A DNA stretch of 64,000 nucleotides from AR12 sp036265915. GTDB lineage: Bacteria > Methylomirabilota > Methylomirabilia > Rokubacteriales > CSP1-6. The position numbers and the translations under genes were made by a program. Each line of letters begins with the position of its first letter. Position 1 is the first letter of the stretch. The notes under the pieces were generated by a model. The model saw only the letters and a list, made by a program, of their open reading frames with translations. It had not been told where the DNA came from and did no database searches. Shown here one piece after another: positions 24,053-33,001 of this stretch. The DNA is taken from the NCBI GenBank assembly GCA_036265915.1, contig DATAOC010000029.1, positions 62,001-126,000 of the forward strand, written 5' to 3'.

Positions 24053-25734
24053 CGCGCGAAGTCGCGCAGCACCTGTCCGGGACGACCGCACTCCTCGCGC
24101 ACGCCGCGCTCGTCCACCGTCCGCACACCGTTGACCCACACGCCGTGAACGCCGAGCGCTGGCGTATCGAGGCGGGAGGCGCCGGTGGGCAGATCGTGTA
24201 CGCGTCGCTTCGGCCCTCGCCCGACGGTCCGCGGGTCGAACAGCAGCAGGTCCGCCCACGCGCCGGGGGCGAGCCGCCCTCGGTCCACGAGCCGATAAGC
24301 GCTCGCAACGTCGTGGGTGACGCGGCGGACGGCCTCTTCGAGCGTGAGATCGCCGCGCTCGCGAACCCAGTGACCGAACAGGTGCAGGCCGAAGCCGGCG
24401 TCGCAGAGAAACGACAGATGCGCGCCGGCGTCGGAGAGCGCGACGGCGGCGTGCGGATGCCGCAGCAGTCGGCGCACCTCGTCCTCGTCGGTGTTGAACA
24501 GCCGGCAATCGAACATCGCGTCGAGCTCGCCGTCGAGACCGAAGTCGAGGAACACGTCGACGGGATCCTGGCCACGCTCGGCGGCGAGCTCGGCGATGGT
24601 GCGGCCCACCAGCGGCCGGTGGTCCTCGCGTACGACTTCCATGACCGTCAGGTGCGGCCACGTCTTGTCGGAGAACCGGTTCGGGACGCCGGGCATCGCG
24701 GCCTCCGCCTTGAGCCGCGTGCGGAACGACGGATCGGCCAGCACGCGGCGATACGCCGCCTCGCTACCCGCCTCGATGGCGGGGCGCCAGGCGAGGAAGG
24801 CCTCCAGCGGATAGGGGTGCCGCAGCGTGAATTCCATCCCGAGCGGAAAGCAGCCGACCTGCGCCCAGAGCTCGCGGCCGCGCCTCCGTGCGCCCTCGAT
24901 GTCCGCCAGCTCGTTGAACACGCGTGTCGGGTCGCCCGGATCGACGAACATCGCGGCGATCATCACCGGACGACCGGTCTTCGCGGCCACCTCTTCGAGC
25001 CACGCCACCGTCGAGGTCATCCCCTTGGTGAGCATGAACACGCCACGCTCCGCCTCGCCGAGCGCGCCCGTGAGCGCCATCAGCTCGTCGCGGTCGGCGA
25101 GCCGCGACGGCATGGGAACGCCGTGCTCGCCGTTGTGCTGCTCGAGCGTCGACGTGGCGAAGCCGATGGCGCCGGCGTGCAGCGCCTCCAGCACGATCCG
25201 GCGCATCTCGGCGATCTCGCCGGGCGTGGCCGTGCGCTTCGTGGCGTCGGCGCCGAGGACGTAGGTGCGGACCGACGAGTGGCCGACGAACGACGCGACG
25301 TTCGGCACGACGCCGCGACGCTCCATCGCCGTGAGGAACTCGGGATACGACTCGAAGTCCCAGCGCACCCCGGCCCGCAGCGCCTCCAGCGACATGCCCT
25401 CCACGTGCGTGAGATTGCGCAGCGTGAGATCGCGGTCTGCGGGCCGGCACGGCGCGATCGTAAATCCACAATTGCCGATCACCACTGTCGTCACGCCGAG
25501 CGCGGTGGACGGCGTCGCGTAGGGGTCCCAGGTGAGCTGGGCGTCGTAGTGCGTGTGGATATCCACGATGCCGGGTGCCAGCGCCAGGCCGTCGCCGTCG
25601 ACGCGCTCGCGCGCGGGGCCGACGTCGGTGCCGACGGCCGCGATCCGGCCGCCGCTGACCGCCAGCGAGCCGCGCCGAGCCGGCGTGCCGAGGCCGTCGA
25701 TGAGGGTCGCATTGGCAATGACCAGGTCGTGCAC
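24049..25734 (-). CDS. N-acyl-D-amino-acid deacylase-type amidohydrolase (second copy)
   Basis: 561-residue paralogue of the 13020 gene. Metal motif DIHTHYDAQLTWDP (His60, His62), bridging Cys89 in GNCGFTIAPC, LSDAGAHLSFLCDAG near the catalytic Asp, and GAWADLLLFDP near the C terminus. GTG start with a GGAGG ribosome site. Single gene on the minus strand, convergent with gmd. The two copies differ in substrate-loop regions, so they probably act on different amides. Confidence 0.82.
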   Translation of the reverse strand: MHDLVIANATLIDGLGTPARRGSLAVSGGRIAAVGTDVGPARERVDGDGLALAPGIVDIHTHYDAQLTWDPYATPSTALGVTTVVIGNCGFTIAPCRPADRDLTLRNLTHVEGMSLEALRAGVRWDFESYPEFLTAMERRGVVPNVASFVGHSSVRTYVLGADATKRTATPGEIAEMRRIVLEALHAGAIGFATSTLEQHNGEHGVPMPSRLADRDELMALTGALGEAERGVFMLTKGMTSTVAWLEEVAAKTGRPVMIAAMFVDPGDPTRVFNELADIEGARRRGRELWAQVGCFPLGMEFTLRHPYPLEAFLAWRPAIEAGSEAAYRRVLADPSFRTRLKAEAAMPGVPNRFSDKTWPHLTVMEVVREDHRPLVGRTIAELAAERGQDPVDVFLDFGLDGELDAMFDCRLFNTDEDEVRRLLRHPHAAVALSDAGAHLSFLCDAGFGLHLFGHWVRERGDLTLEEAVRRVTHDVASAYRLVDRGRLAPGAWADLLLFDPRTVGRGPKRRVHDLPTGASRLDTPALGVHGVWVNGVRTVDERGVREECGRPGQVLRDFAR

Positions 25735-25896
25735 GGGTAGGTCCTCCGGGATGAATGGCTCGTGGATGTCCGGCGCTGATCAATAATCGATCACTCGCCC
25801 GGGGGCCGTCAACGCGAGCGTCGTCGAAACCCAGGCCCGCTCGCGATATCGAGGTTTGCCTCGACTCTGGCCCTTCGCTTGCTCTTCCGCGCGACG

Positions 25897-28572
25897 ATGA
25901 GCACGGACCACGCCGCCCGCACGCTCACGCATCTCGCCCAGGCGCTCGGCGAGACTCTGGACCTTTCCGCCGTGCTTGACCGTGTCGCCCACGCCGCCGT
26001 CGATTTCGTGCCGGGCTCGCTCGCGCGAATCTGGACGGTGGACGGCGCGGCGCTCTCGCTCAGTGCGGAAGCCGGTGCGGTCAGCATGGCCCCCGGCGAG
26101 GACCGCACGCTCGCACTCGGTCAGCAGTGGGCGGGCCGGGTGGCCAGCACGCTGGAGCCGCTCATCGTCGTCGACGATGATGGCGTGTCCGCGGCGACCG
26201 TTCCGCTCGTGGCGCACGGACAGCTCGTCGGCGTGCTGCTGCTCGCGACGCAGCGGACACACCGCTTCGCGGCAGACGAGCTCGACCTGCTCGGCTGCGT
26301 CGCCATTCACGCGGGCATCGCGATTCACACCGCGACGCTGTTCGCGCGGGCGGATCGCCGCCGGCGCGCGGCGGAGGCGCTGGCCGAGGTGACGCGCCTG
26401 ATGTCGCAGTCGCTCGACGTGGACGACGTGGGGCAGCGCATCGTCGACAGCGTGCGCGGACTCTTCGACGCCGTGGCGGCCGTGCTCTACCGCTGGGACA
26501 GCGAGCTGAAAGACGTGACCGCGCTGTCGCTGTCCGGCGACTGGGGGCCCGTGCTCGACCACGTGGTCTTCCCGGCCGGCACCGGGCTCATCGCGGTGGC
26601 GGTGGGCCAGCGCCGCACGGCGGCCACCGCGGACGTGCTCACCGACGCCGCCGTCACGCTCGCCGGCTCCGTGCGCGAGCGCTTTGCGCAGAGTCAGGCG
26701 CGCGCGCAGCTCGCGGTGCCACTGATCATCCGCGACCGCATCATCGGCGCGCTCGCCATCGGCCGCGCGGCCGGCGCCACCTTCGATGCCGCGGACGTCG
26801 CGCTCGCGCAGGCATTCGGTGACCAGGCCGCGGTGGCGCTGCAGAACGCGAGCCTGTTCGAGGCGCAGCTCTCGCTGCTCGAGCATGCGCGCGCGCGCCG
26901 GGCCCGGCTCGAGGCGCTGCTCGAGGTCGGCCGCGAGGTCTCGCGCATCCAGCCGCCGCCCGCGCTGCTGGAGCGCATCGCGGCCACGTGCGGCCGCCTC
27001 CTGCAGACCGACTCCGTCGGCATCCGGCTCGTCGAGGGTGACGAGCTGGTGGTGGCGTGCGCCTCGGGCGGCGCCCGGGACGTCATGACGACGCCCCGGC
27101 TCAAGATCGGCGAGAGCCTGAGCGGCATCGTGGCGGCCACGGGCCAGACGCTCGTCCTGACCGATCCGGCCGCCGACCCGCGGCTGCACCCGGCGCACCG
27201 CGCCGCCATGGAGCGCCTCGGCTACCGGGCGCTGGTCGCGGTGCCGATCACCGCCGGCGAGCGTATCGCCGGTGTGCTGAGCGTGCAGACGCGGCGGCGG
27301 CTCGGCTTCTCGGACGAGGACATCGAGGTGGTCACCGCGTTCGCGCGGCAGGTCGGGGTGGCGCTGCACAACAACCGCCTGTACGAGGAGCTGCAGCAAG
27401 CGTACCGGGAGCTCACGTCGACGCAGGACCAGCTGCTGCAGTCGCAGAAGATGGAGGCGATCGGCCGGCTGGCCGGCGGCATCGCGCACGACTTCAACAA
27501 CCTGCTCACCGTCATCGCCGGACAGACGTACATGCTGCGCAACCAGACGGCCGGCGGCCCCGTCCGCGAGGGCGTCGAGCGCATCGAGGCCACCGCGGAG
27601 CGCGCGGCCGAGCTCATCCGGCAGCTGCTCGCGTTCAGCCGCAAGCAGGTGCTGCAGCCGGGTGTCCTGCGCCTGAACGCCATCGTGGAGGCGATGGTGC
27701 CGATGCTCACCCGCGTCATCGGCGAGGACGTCGAGCTCTCGACGCGGCTGGCGCCGCGTCTGCTTCACGTGAAGGCGGACCCCACCCAGCTCGAGCAGGT
27801 GATCATGAACCTGGCCGTGAATGCGCGCGACGCCATGCCGCGCGGTGGCCGGCTGACCCTGGAGACAGCGAATCTCCGCGTCGACGCCGCCCACGCCCCG
27901 CCGTCCCCCGACCTGGGGTCTGGCGAGTACGTGATGCTCGGAGTGACCGACACCGGACTCGGAATGGACGCCGAGACCCGCCGCCGCCTGTTCGAGCCGT
28001 TCTACACGACCAAGGAGCCCGGCAAGGGGACCGGACTCGGACTCGCGACCGTGTATGGCATCGTGCAGCAGAGCGGCGGTCACATCGTCGTCCGGAGTCA
28101 GCCGGGCGAGGGTGCGACGTTCAAGATCTATCTGCCGGCCGTGCACGATGTCGTCGAGGCGCCCGAGACGCCGGTGGCGGACGACATTCCGCGCGGCAGC
28201 GAGACGATTCTCGTGGTGGAGGACGAGCACGAGGTCCGCGCGCTGGTGCGGCAGGTACTGCAGGAGCGCGGCTACCGGGTGATCGAGGCCGGCGGCCCCC
28301 GCGAGGCGCTGCGCTTCGTGACCGATGCGACGACGTCGGTCGATCTCCTGCTGACGGACGTCATCATGCCGCAGATGACGGGCCGCGCTCTCGCCGACCT
28401 GCTCACCGCCGACCAGCCCGGGCTGCCGGTCCTGTTCATGTCGGGCTACGCCGACAGTGTGGTCGTGGAGCACGGCGTGCTCCAGTCCGGCCGCGCGTAT
28501 CTGCAGAAGCCGTTCACGCCCGCCCAGCTCGCGCGCGTCGTGCGCCGCGTCCTCGACACCGCGCGCGCCTGA
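25897..28572 (+). CDS. Hybrid sensor histidine kinase (3 GAF, HisKA, HATPase, REC)
   Basis: 891-residue soluble sensor. Three GAF-type domains (about 10-150, 165-325, 345-495) would bind a small ligand or chromophore. Phospho-accepting His531 sits in GGIAHDFNNLLTV, with N-box NLAVNARDAMP and G boxes DTGLGMD and GKGTGLGLATVYG. A C-terminal receiver (about 772-888) carries Asp821 (LLLTDVIMP) and the conserved Lys in LQKPFTP. No transmembrane helix, so it senses cytoplasmic signals. ATG 25897 preferred to a TTG six codons upstream. No DNA-binding regulator is adjacent. Very similar in design to the kinase at 30356. Confidence 0.9.
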   Translation: MSTDHAARTLTHLAQALGETLDLSAVLDRVAHAAVDFVPGSLARIWTVDGAALSLSAEAGAVSMAPGEDRTLALGQQWAGRVASTLEPLIVVDDDGVSAATVPLVAHGQLVGVLLLATQRTHRFAADELDLLGCVAIHAGIAIHTATLFARADRRRRAAEALAEVTRLMSQSLDVDDVGQRIVDSVRGLFDAVAAVLYRWDSELKDVTALSLSGDWGPVLDHVVFPAGTGLIAVAVGQRRTAATADVLTDAAVTLAGSVRERFAQSQARAQLAVPLIIRDRIIGALAIGRAAGATFDAADVALAQAFGDQAAVALQNASLFEAQLSLLEHARARRARLEALLEVGREVSRIQPPPALLERIAATCGRLLQTDSVGIRLVEGDELVVACASGGARDVMTTPRLKIGESLSGIVAATGQTLVLTDPAADPRLHPAHRAAMERLGYRALVAVPITAGERIAGVLSVQTRRRLGFSDEDIEVVTAFARQVGVALHNNRLYEELQQAYRELTSTQDQLLQSQKMEAIGRLAGGIAHDFNNLLTVIAGQTYMLRNQTAGGPVREGVERIEATAERAAELIRQLLAFSRKQVLQPGVLRLNAIVEAMVPMLTRVIGEDVELSTRLAPRLLHVKADPTQLEQVIMNLAVNARDAMPRGGRLTLETANLRVDAAHAPPSPDLGSGEYVMLGVTDTGLGMDAETRRRLFEPFYTTKEPGKGTGLGLATVYGIVQQSGGHIVVRSQPGEGATFKIYLPAVHDVVEAPETPVADDIPRGSETILVVEDEHEVRALVRQVLQERGYRVIEAGGPREALRFVTDATTSVDLLLTDVIMPQMTGRALADLLTADQPGLPVLFMSGYADSVVVEHGVLQSGRAYLQKPFTPAQLARVVRRVLDTARA

Positions 28573-28679
28573 CCGTTCCTGCGGCCTGCGCTCTCGGACC
28601 GGCGCCGCCATCGCGACGCCGGCTCGGACCGCGCGCACGGCCCGGCGCGTTGGCGGCAGCGTATGGCACGCTGGTCGCG

Positions 28680-29525
28680 ATGGACGCGCCTCGCATCGTC
28701 TGGCAGCCGAACACCGAGCAGCGCGACGCCGGCACTCCGGATCCGGCGCGTGACAGCCCGATCGGATTTCCGCCGCCGTGGCCGGAGCGGCCGTGGGTGT
28801 TCGGCGTGATGGTCGCGTCGCAGGACGGCGTCGTGGCGTGGCGACGCCGGGGGCCGGACGATGATCCCGTGCTCGGGGTGCTGGGCGGTGATCCGTCGCG
28901 GCCGGAACGTCTGGCCGACAAGCGGCTGATGCGTGTGCTGCGCTGCTACGGCGACGTCGGGATCGGCGCCCAGACGCTTCGCGAGCAGCCGGACCTGGTC
29001 CAGCTGCCGCAGGAGCCCGGCGAGCCGCCCGCCCCCGAGCTCTACGAGTTTCGGCGCCAGCGGGGGTTGCAGCGCCAGCCACGCATCGTCGTCTACTCGC
29101 TCTTCGGGCGGCTGCCGCTCGGCAACAAGCTCTTCCGCACGCCGGGCGTTCAGGTGATCGTCATCACGAGCGAGCGCGGGGCGGACGAGCTGGTGCGGCG
29201 CGGCGACACGGGTCTGACGAAGATCGTGGAGCCGGTGTCGAATGTCGAGGCGCTGCGCCGGGCGCACGAGCGTCTCGGGCGCGAGCAGGGTGTCCGCTAC
29301 CTCGCGTGCGAGGGCGGCATGACGGTGCTGATGGCGCTGCGGAGCGCCGGCGTCCTCGACGAGGTGTTCCTCACCACCACCGACGCGCGCGTGGACGCGG
29401 CGGCCCACGACGGCGTGCTGCGCATCTTCGACTTCGCGCGCGAGGGTGCCCGCCTGGTTGCCGAGGGGCGTACGGCGCCCTCGAGCGCGTGGCGCTTCCA
29501 GCGCTGGCGATTCAACGAGCGGTGA
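28680..29525 (+). CDS. RibD C-terminal / dihydrofolate-reductase-like protein
   Basis: 281-residue protein with the RibD_C fold, which uses NADPH to reduce a pterin- or pyrimidine-like ring. Visible: VFGVMVASQDGVVAWRR near residue 40 (the MSLDG-like first strand), RIVVYSLFGRLP, VIVITSERG, and the signature YLACEGGMTVLMALRSAG followed by LDEVFLTTT. Not the bifunctional riboflavin enzyme, since the deaminase domain is absent. Product and substrate unknown; such proteins are often labelled dihydrofolate reductase family. Ends 9 bases from the convergent aldolase. Confidence 0.7.
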   Translation: MDAPRIVWQPNTEQRDAGTPDPARDSPIGFPPPWPERPWVFGVMVASQDGVVAWRRRGPDDDPVLGVLGGDPSRPERLADKRLMRVLRCYGDVGIGAQTLREQPDLVQLPQEPGEPPAPELYEFRRQRGLQRQPRIVVYSLFGRLPLGNKLFRTPGVQVIVITSERGADELVRRGDTGLTKIVEPVSNVEALRRAHERLGREQGVRYLACEGGMTVLMALRSAGVLDEVFLTTTDARVDAAAHDGVLRIFDFAREGARLVAEGRTAPSSAWRFQRWRFNER

Positions 29526-29534
29526 ACGGGCGCC

Positions 29535-30206
29535 TCAGGGATAGATGACGGCGTCGCCGTGGCGGTAGCCCCATTCCACCGCCTCGGCGTCGACCGCCGA
29601 CGGCTTCTCGCCGGTGGCGCCCGCCAGCGTCAGCGCCGTGATGTTGCGCCGCACCTCGGCCGCCAGCGTGTTGAGGCGGTGATAGGCCTCGGAGATCGAT
29701 CGGCCGAGCGTCGTCAGGCCGTGATGCTCCATCACGATGGCGTTGGTGGCGGCGATGAAGTCGCGAAGCGGCGCCACGTCGAGCTCGACGTTCACGTGCG
29801 ACGGCAGGACGTGCACGGGAGCGCCCATGACGAGCGGGAAGTCGAGTGACAGCGCCTGCAGCGTTCGGCCGCCGGTGAAGAACGCGATGCTCTCGTCGTG
29901 ATGCACGTGGATCACCGCGTTGACGTCGGGGCGGAGGCGGAGGATCTCCCGGTTCAGCTGGTGACCGACGCTCGTCGGCCGCGTGCCGTGCAGCAGGCGG
30001 CCCGTCGGCACATCGGTGACGACGATGTGGTCGATCGTCGCCTCCTCGAGCGACACGCCGGCGTGCTTGGTGTAGACGACGCCGTCGGCGTGGGCGGGGT
30101 CCGGGACGCGGATGGCGAGGTTCCCGAGCGTGTTGTGGACGTAGCCGCGGGCGACGAGCCGCCGTGCGTAGGCCAGGAACAGGGCGCCGACCGACCGGTC
30201 GAACAT
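29535..30206 (-). CDS. Class II aldolase/adducin family protein
   Basis: 223-residue zinc aldolase/decarboxylase-type protein. Metal ligands are suggested by VIHVHHDESIAF (His-x-His) and a later His in VLPSHVN; MEHHGLTTLG is the conserved C-terminal loop; NTLGNLAIRV near residue 25 is the phosphate or substrate loop (normally GNxSxR). Family members are fuculose- or ribulose-phosphate aldolases and epimerases, but many act on unphosphorylated acids. GGAGGAGG ribosome site precedes the ATG. Single gene. Confidence 0.82.
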   Translation of the reverse strand: MFDRSVGALFLAYARRLVARGYVHNTLGNLAIRVPDPAHADGVVYTKHAGVSLEEATIDHIVVTDVPTGRLLHGTRPTSVGHQLNREILRLRPDVNAVIHVHHDESIAFFTGGRTLQALSLDFPLVMGAPVHVLPSHVNVELDVAPLRDFIAATNAIVMEHHGLTTLGRSISEAYHRLNTLAAEVRRNITALTLAGATGEKPSAVDAEAVEWGYRHGDAVIYP

Positions 30207-30343
30207 GCCGCCTCCTCCCTTTGCCCCCTACGCTTTCACCGTACTATGCCGCCCCGTCGATTTCGCGACTTTTACGGCACGGGACAGGCCTTCAGGGCCG
30301 CCGGCGCCGCCCGCAACATGCCGGCCGGCGGCGGAACGCGGCG

Positions 30344-30349
30344 TATCAT
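30344..30349 (+). promoter_or_regulatory. -10-like TATCAT before hybrid kinase
   Basis: TATCAT ends 6 bases before the ATG at 30356; no Shine-Dalgarno visible. Leaderless-type promoter. Confidence 0.45.
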
Positions 30350-30355
30350 CGACGA

Positions 30356-32995
30356 ATGGCGGAGTCGGAGACGGCCCGGGCTCTCGTCGTCGACGACGAC
30401 GTCCGCGTGCGCGCCTTTCTCTGCGCCGCGCTGCAAAGCGCGGGCTGGGCGGTGACCCAGGCCGGCAGTGGTGCAGACGCCCTCCGGCTCGTCGCGTCCC
30501 GTCCGGACCTCGTCGTGCTGGACGTCGGCCTGCCCGATCTTTCGGGACGCGAGGTGTGCCGGCGCATCAAGGCGGCGCCCGAGACGGCGACGGTGCCGAT
30601 CCTGATGCTGTCCGGCGTGTACGTGGACTCGGCCGATCGTAGCCAGGCGCTCGAGGACGGGTCCGACGCGTACCTGACGAAGCCGGTCACGACCCGCGAG
30701 CTGCTGGCCACCACGCGCGCCCTCCTCCGGACCGCGCGCGCCGAGCGCATGACCGCCGAGCACCAGCGGGCCGAGCAGGAGCTGCGCCGCCGGGTGTCCC
30801 AGGGGAAGTTCATGCTCGACGTCGCCCGCGCCATCACGTCGTCGCTCGACGTGCAGCCGCTGCTCGAGCGCATCGTCGACCAGGCCTCGCTGCTGCTCGG
30901 CGCGCCGCGGGTGTCGCTCGCCGTCCTCGAGCGCACGGATCCGACGCCGGTCATCCGGTTCGCCGCCGCGCGCGGCCTCAGCCGCACGTTCACCGACCAT
31001 CTGCGGCCGCTGCACTGGCGCGACGGCACGACCCCGAGCGCGATCCGCGAGCGGCGCCCGGTGTGGTCGGCCGACCTGCTGAACGACCCGCAGTTCGATC
31101 TCGCACCCAGCACGCGCGCGATGGTGGAGGCCGAGGGCTACCGCGCGGTCCTGTCGGTCCCGCTGCTGGCACGCGACCGCCCGCTTGGCGCGCTGGTGCT
31201 CTACCGTGACGCGCCCGGGCCGTTCTCGGAGGACGACGTCGACGTGATGCAGCTCTTCGCCGCCCAGGCGGCGATCGCGGTGGAGAACGCGGCCCTGTAC
31301 CGGCGCGCGCAATCCCGGGCCGACAAGCTGACGGCGCTCAGCACGCTGACGCGGCTCATCACATCGGCGGCGTCCAGCCACGAGGTCTTCGGCGCCGTCG
31401 CCGAGGCGGCCGCGCGGCTGCTGGAGGCCCGCAGCAGCCAGGTGTGGGTCGACGATCCGGCGGCCGGCGTGCTGCGCGCCGAGGGCAGCTACACCGTCGA
31501 TCCGCTGATCGCCTCCGCGCTGCGCGGTCTCACCGAGATTCCGCACGGGCACGGCCTCACCGCGGAAGTCTATGCCTCGCGCGCGCCGGTCTTCATCTCC
31601 GACCTGAGGCAGGAGCCGCGCTGGCTCAACCGCGATCTCGTGGACGTCGCCAACGTGCGGTTCTACGCCGGCATCCCGCTCGTCGCCGGCGACCACGTCG
31701 TGGGCGTGCTGTCCGCGCTGTTCGACGCGCGCGACGAGTTCAGCGCCGAGGAGAAGGAGCTGGCCCGCCTGCTCGCCGACCACGCCGCCATCGCCATCCG
31801 CCAGGCGCAGCTGTACGCCGAGGCCGATCGCCGCCGGCAGGACGCCGAGCGGATGGCGCACAACCTCGAGCGCAGCCAGAGCTCGCTGGTGAAGACCGAG
31901 CGCCTCCGCGCGCTGGGCGAGATGGCGGCCGGTGTCGCGCACGACTTCAACAATCTGCTCTCGGTGATCCTCGGACGTACCGAGTTGATGCTGCGGCGGG
32001 TGGGCGAGCCCGAAACCATGCGCGATCTCGACGCCGTCCGCCGGGCCGCGCAGGACGGCGCCGACACCGTGCGCCGGATCCAGGAGTTCACGCGGACCCG
32101 CCGGACGCGGGCGTTCGAGCGCGTCGATCTGGCCGAGGTGGCGCGCGAGGTGATCGAGCTCACCCGGCCGCGGTGGGAGCTCGAGGCGCAGGCGAAGGGC
32201 GTCACCTACGAGTTCGGCGTGGACGGCGTGGCCCCGCCGGTGGCCGGGCGACCCGAGGAGCTGCGCGAGGTGCTGACGAACCTCATCACCAACGCCGTCG
32301 ATGCGATGCCGGCCGGCGGCGTGTGCCGGCTCCGCGTGCACGTGGACGGCGATTGGGCCGTGATGACGGTGTCCGACACCGGCGTCGGCATGCCGGAGGA
32401 GATGAGGCTGCGGGTCTTCGAGCCGTTCTTCACGTCCAAGGGGCCGCGCGGCACGGGCCTCGGGCTCGCCGTGTCGTGGGGCATCGTGACCCGGCATGGC
32501 GGCACGATCGACGTCGACAGCGCGCCGGGCCGCGGCACGACGTTCCGCCTCCGCCTGCCCATACCGGTGACGCTGCCCGACGCCGTGGTCGGCGTGCCGA
32601 TGACGTTCGCGCCGCGGCCGGCCCGCCTGCTGCTCATCGAGGACGAGCCGGAGGTGCAGGCGGTGCTCGCGGAGATGCTGCGCGAGGCCGGCTACGGGGT
32701 GGCGGTGGCGCGCGACGGCACGGCGGGGATCGAGCATTGCGAGCGGGAGGCAGTGGACCTGGTGCTGAGCGACATCTCGATGCCCGGCATCTCGGGCTGG
32801 GACGTCGCCGCCCGCCTGCGTGCGCGTCACCCGCTCATCCCGATCGGCTTCGTGACGGGCTGGGGCGATCAGCTCGACCCGGAGCGGCTCGCGCGCGCCG
32901 GCGTGGACTTCGTCGTGGCCAAGCCGTTCCAGGCATACGACATCCTGCGCCACGTGGCGCAGGCGGTGATGCGGCCCGCGCGCGAGGCGCGCTGA
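30356..32995 (+). CDS. Hybrid sensor histidine kinase (REC, 2 GAF, HisKA, HATPase, REC)
   Basis: 879-residue cytoplasmic phosphorelay protein with receivers at both ends. First receiver 8-125 with Asp56 (LVVLDVGLP). GAF domains about 160-320 and 340-495. His529 in AAGVAHDFNNLLSV, N-box NLITNAVDAMP, G boxes DTGVGMP and RGTGLGLAVSWG, second receiver about 755-870 with Asp806 (LVLSDISMPGISG). The N-terminal receiver suggests it takes phosphate from another kinase, perhaps the one at 25897, before its own cascade. No transmembrane segments. Last bases lie 6 from the convergent ligase gene. Confidence 0.9.
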   Translation: MAESETARALVVDDDVRVRAFLCAALQSAGWAVTQAGSGADALRLVASRPDLVVLDVGLPDLSGREVCRRIKAAPETATVPILMLSGVYVDSADRSQALEDGSDAYLTKPVTTRELLATTRALLRTARAERMTAEHQRAEQELRRRVSQGKFMLDVARAITSSLDVQPLLERIVDQASLLLGAPRVSLAVLERTDPTPVIRFAAARGLSRTFTDHLRPLHWRDGTTPSAIRERRPVWSADLLNDPQFDLAPSTRAMVEAEGYRAVLSVPLLARDRPLGALVLYRDAPGPFSEDDVDVMQLFAAQAAIAVENAALYRRAQSRADKLTALSTLTRLITSAASSHEVFGAVAEAAARLLEARSSQVWVDDPAAGVLRAEGSYTVDPLIASALRGLTEIPHGHGLTAEVYASRAPVFISDLRQEPRWLNRDLVDVANVRFYAGIPLVAGDHVVGVLSALFDARDEFSAEEKELARLLADHAAIAIRQAQLYAEADRRRQDAERMAHNLERSQSSLVKTERLRALGEMAAGVAHDFNNLLSVILGRTELMLRRVGEPETMRDLDAVRRAAQDGADTVRRIQEFTRTRRTRAFERVDLAEVAREVIELTRPRWELEAQAKGVTYEFGVDGVAPPVAGRPEELREVLTNLITNAVDAMPAGGVCRLRVHVDGDWAVMTVSDTGVGMPEEMRLRVFEPFFTSKGPRGTGLGLAVSWGIVTRHGGTIDVDSAPGRGTTFRLRLPIPVTLPDAVVGVPMTFAPRPARLLLIEDEPEVQAVLAEMLREAGYGVAVARDGTAGIEHCEREAVDLVLSDISMPGISGWDVAARLRARHPLIPIGFVTGWGDQLDPERLARAGVDFVVAKPFQAYDILRHVAQAVMRPAREAR

Positions 32996-33001
32996 GCGCC
33001 G

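Noticed and set aside
25780..29082. 1100-codon minus-strand frame opposite the hybrid kinase
   Set aside because: Low-complexity His/Arg/Ala translation; the plus strand encodes an unmistakable GAF/HisKA/REC protein.
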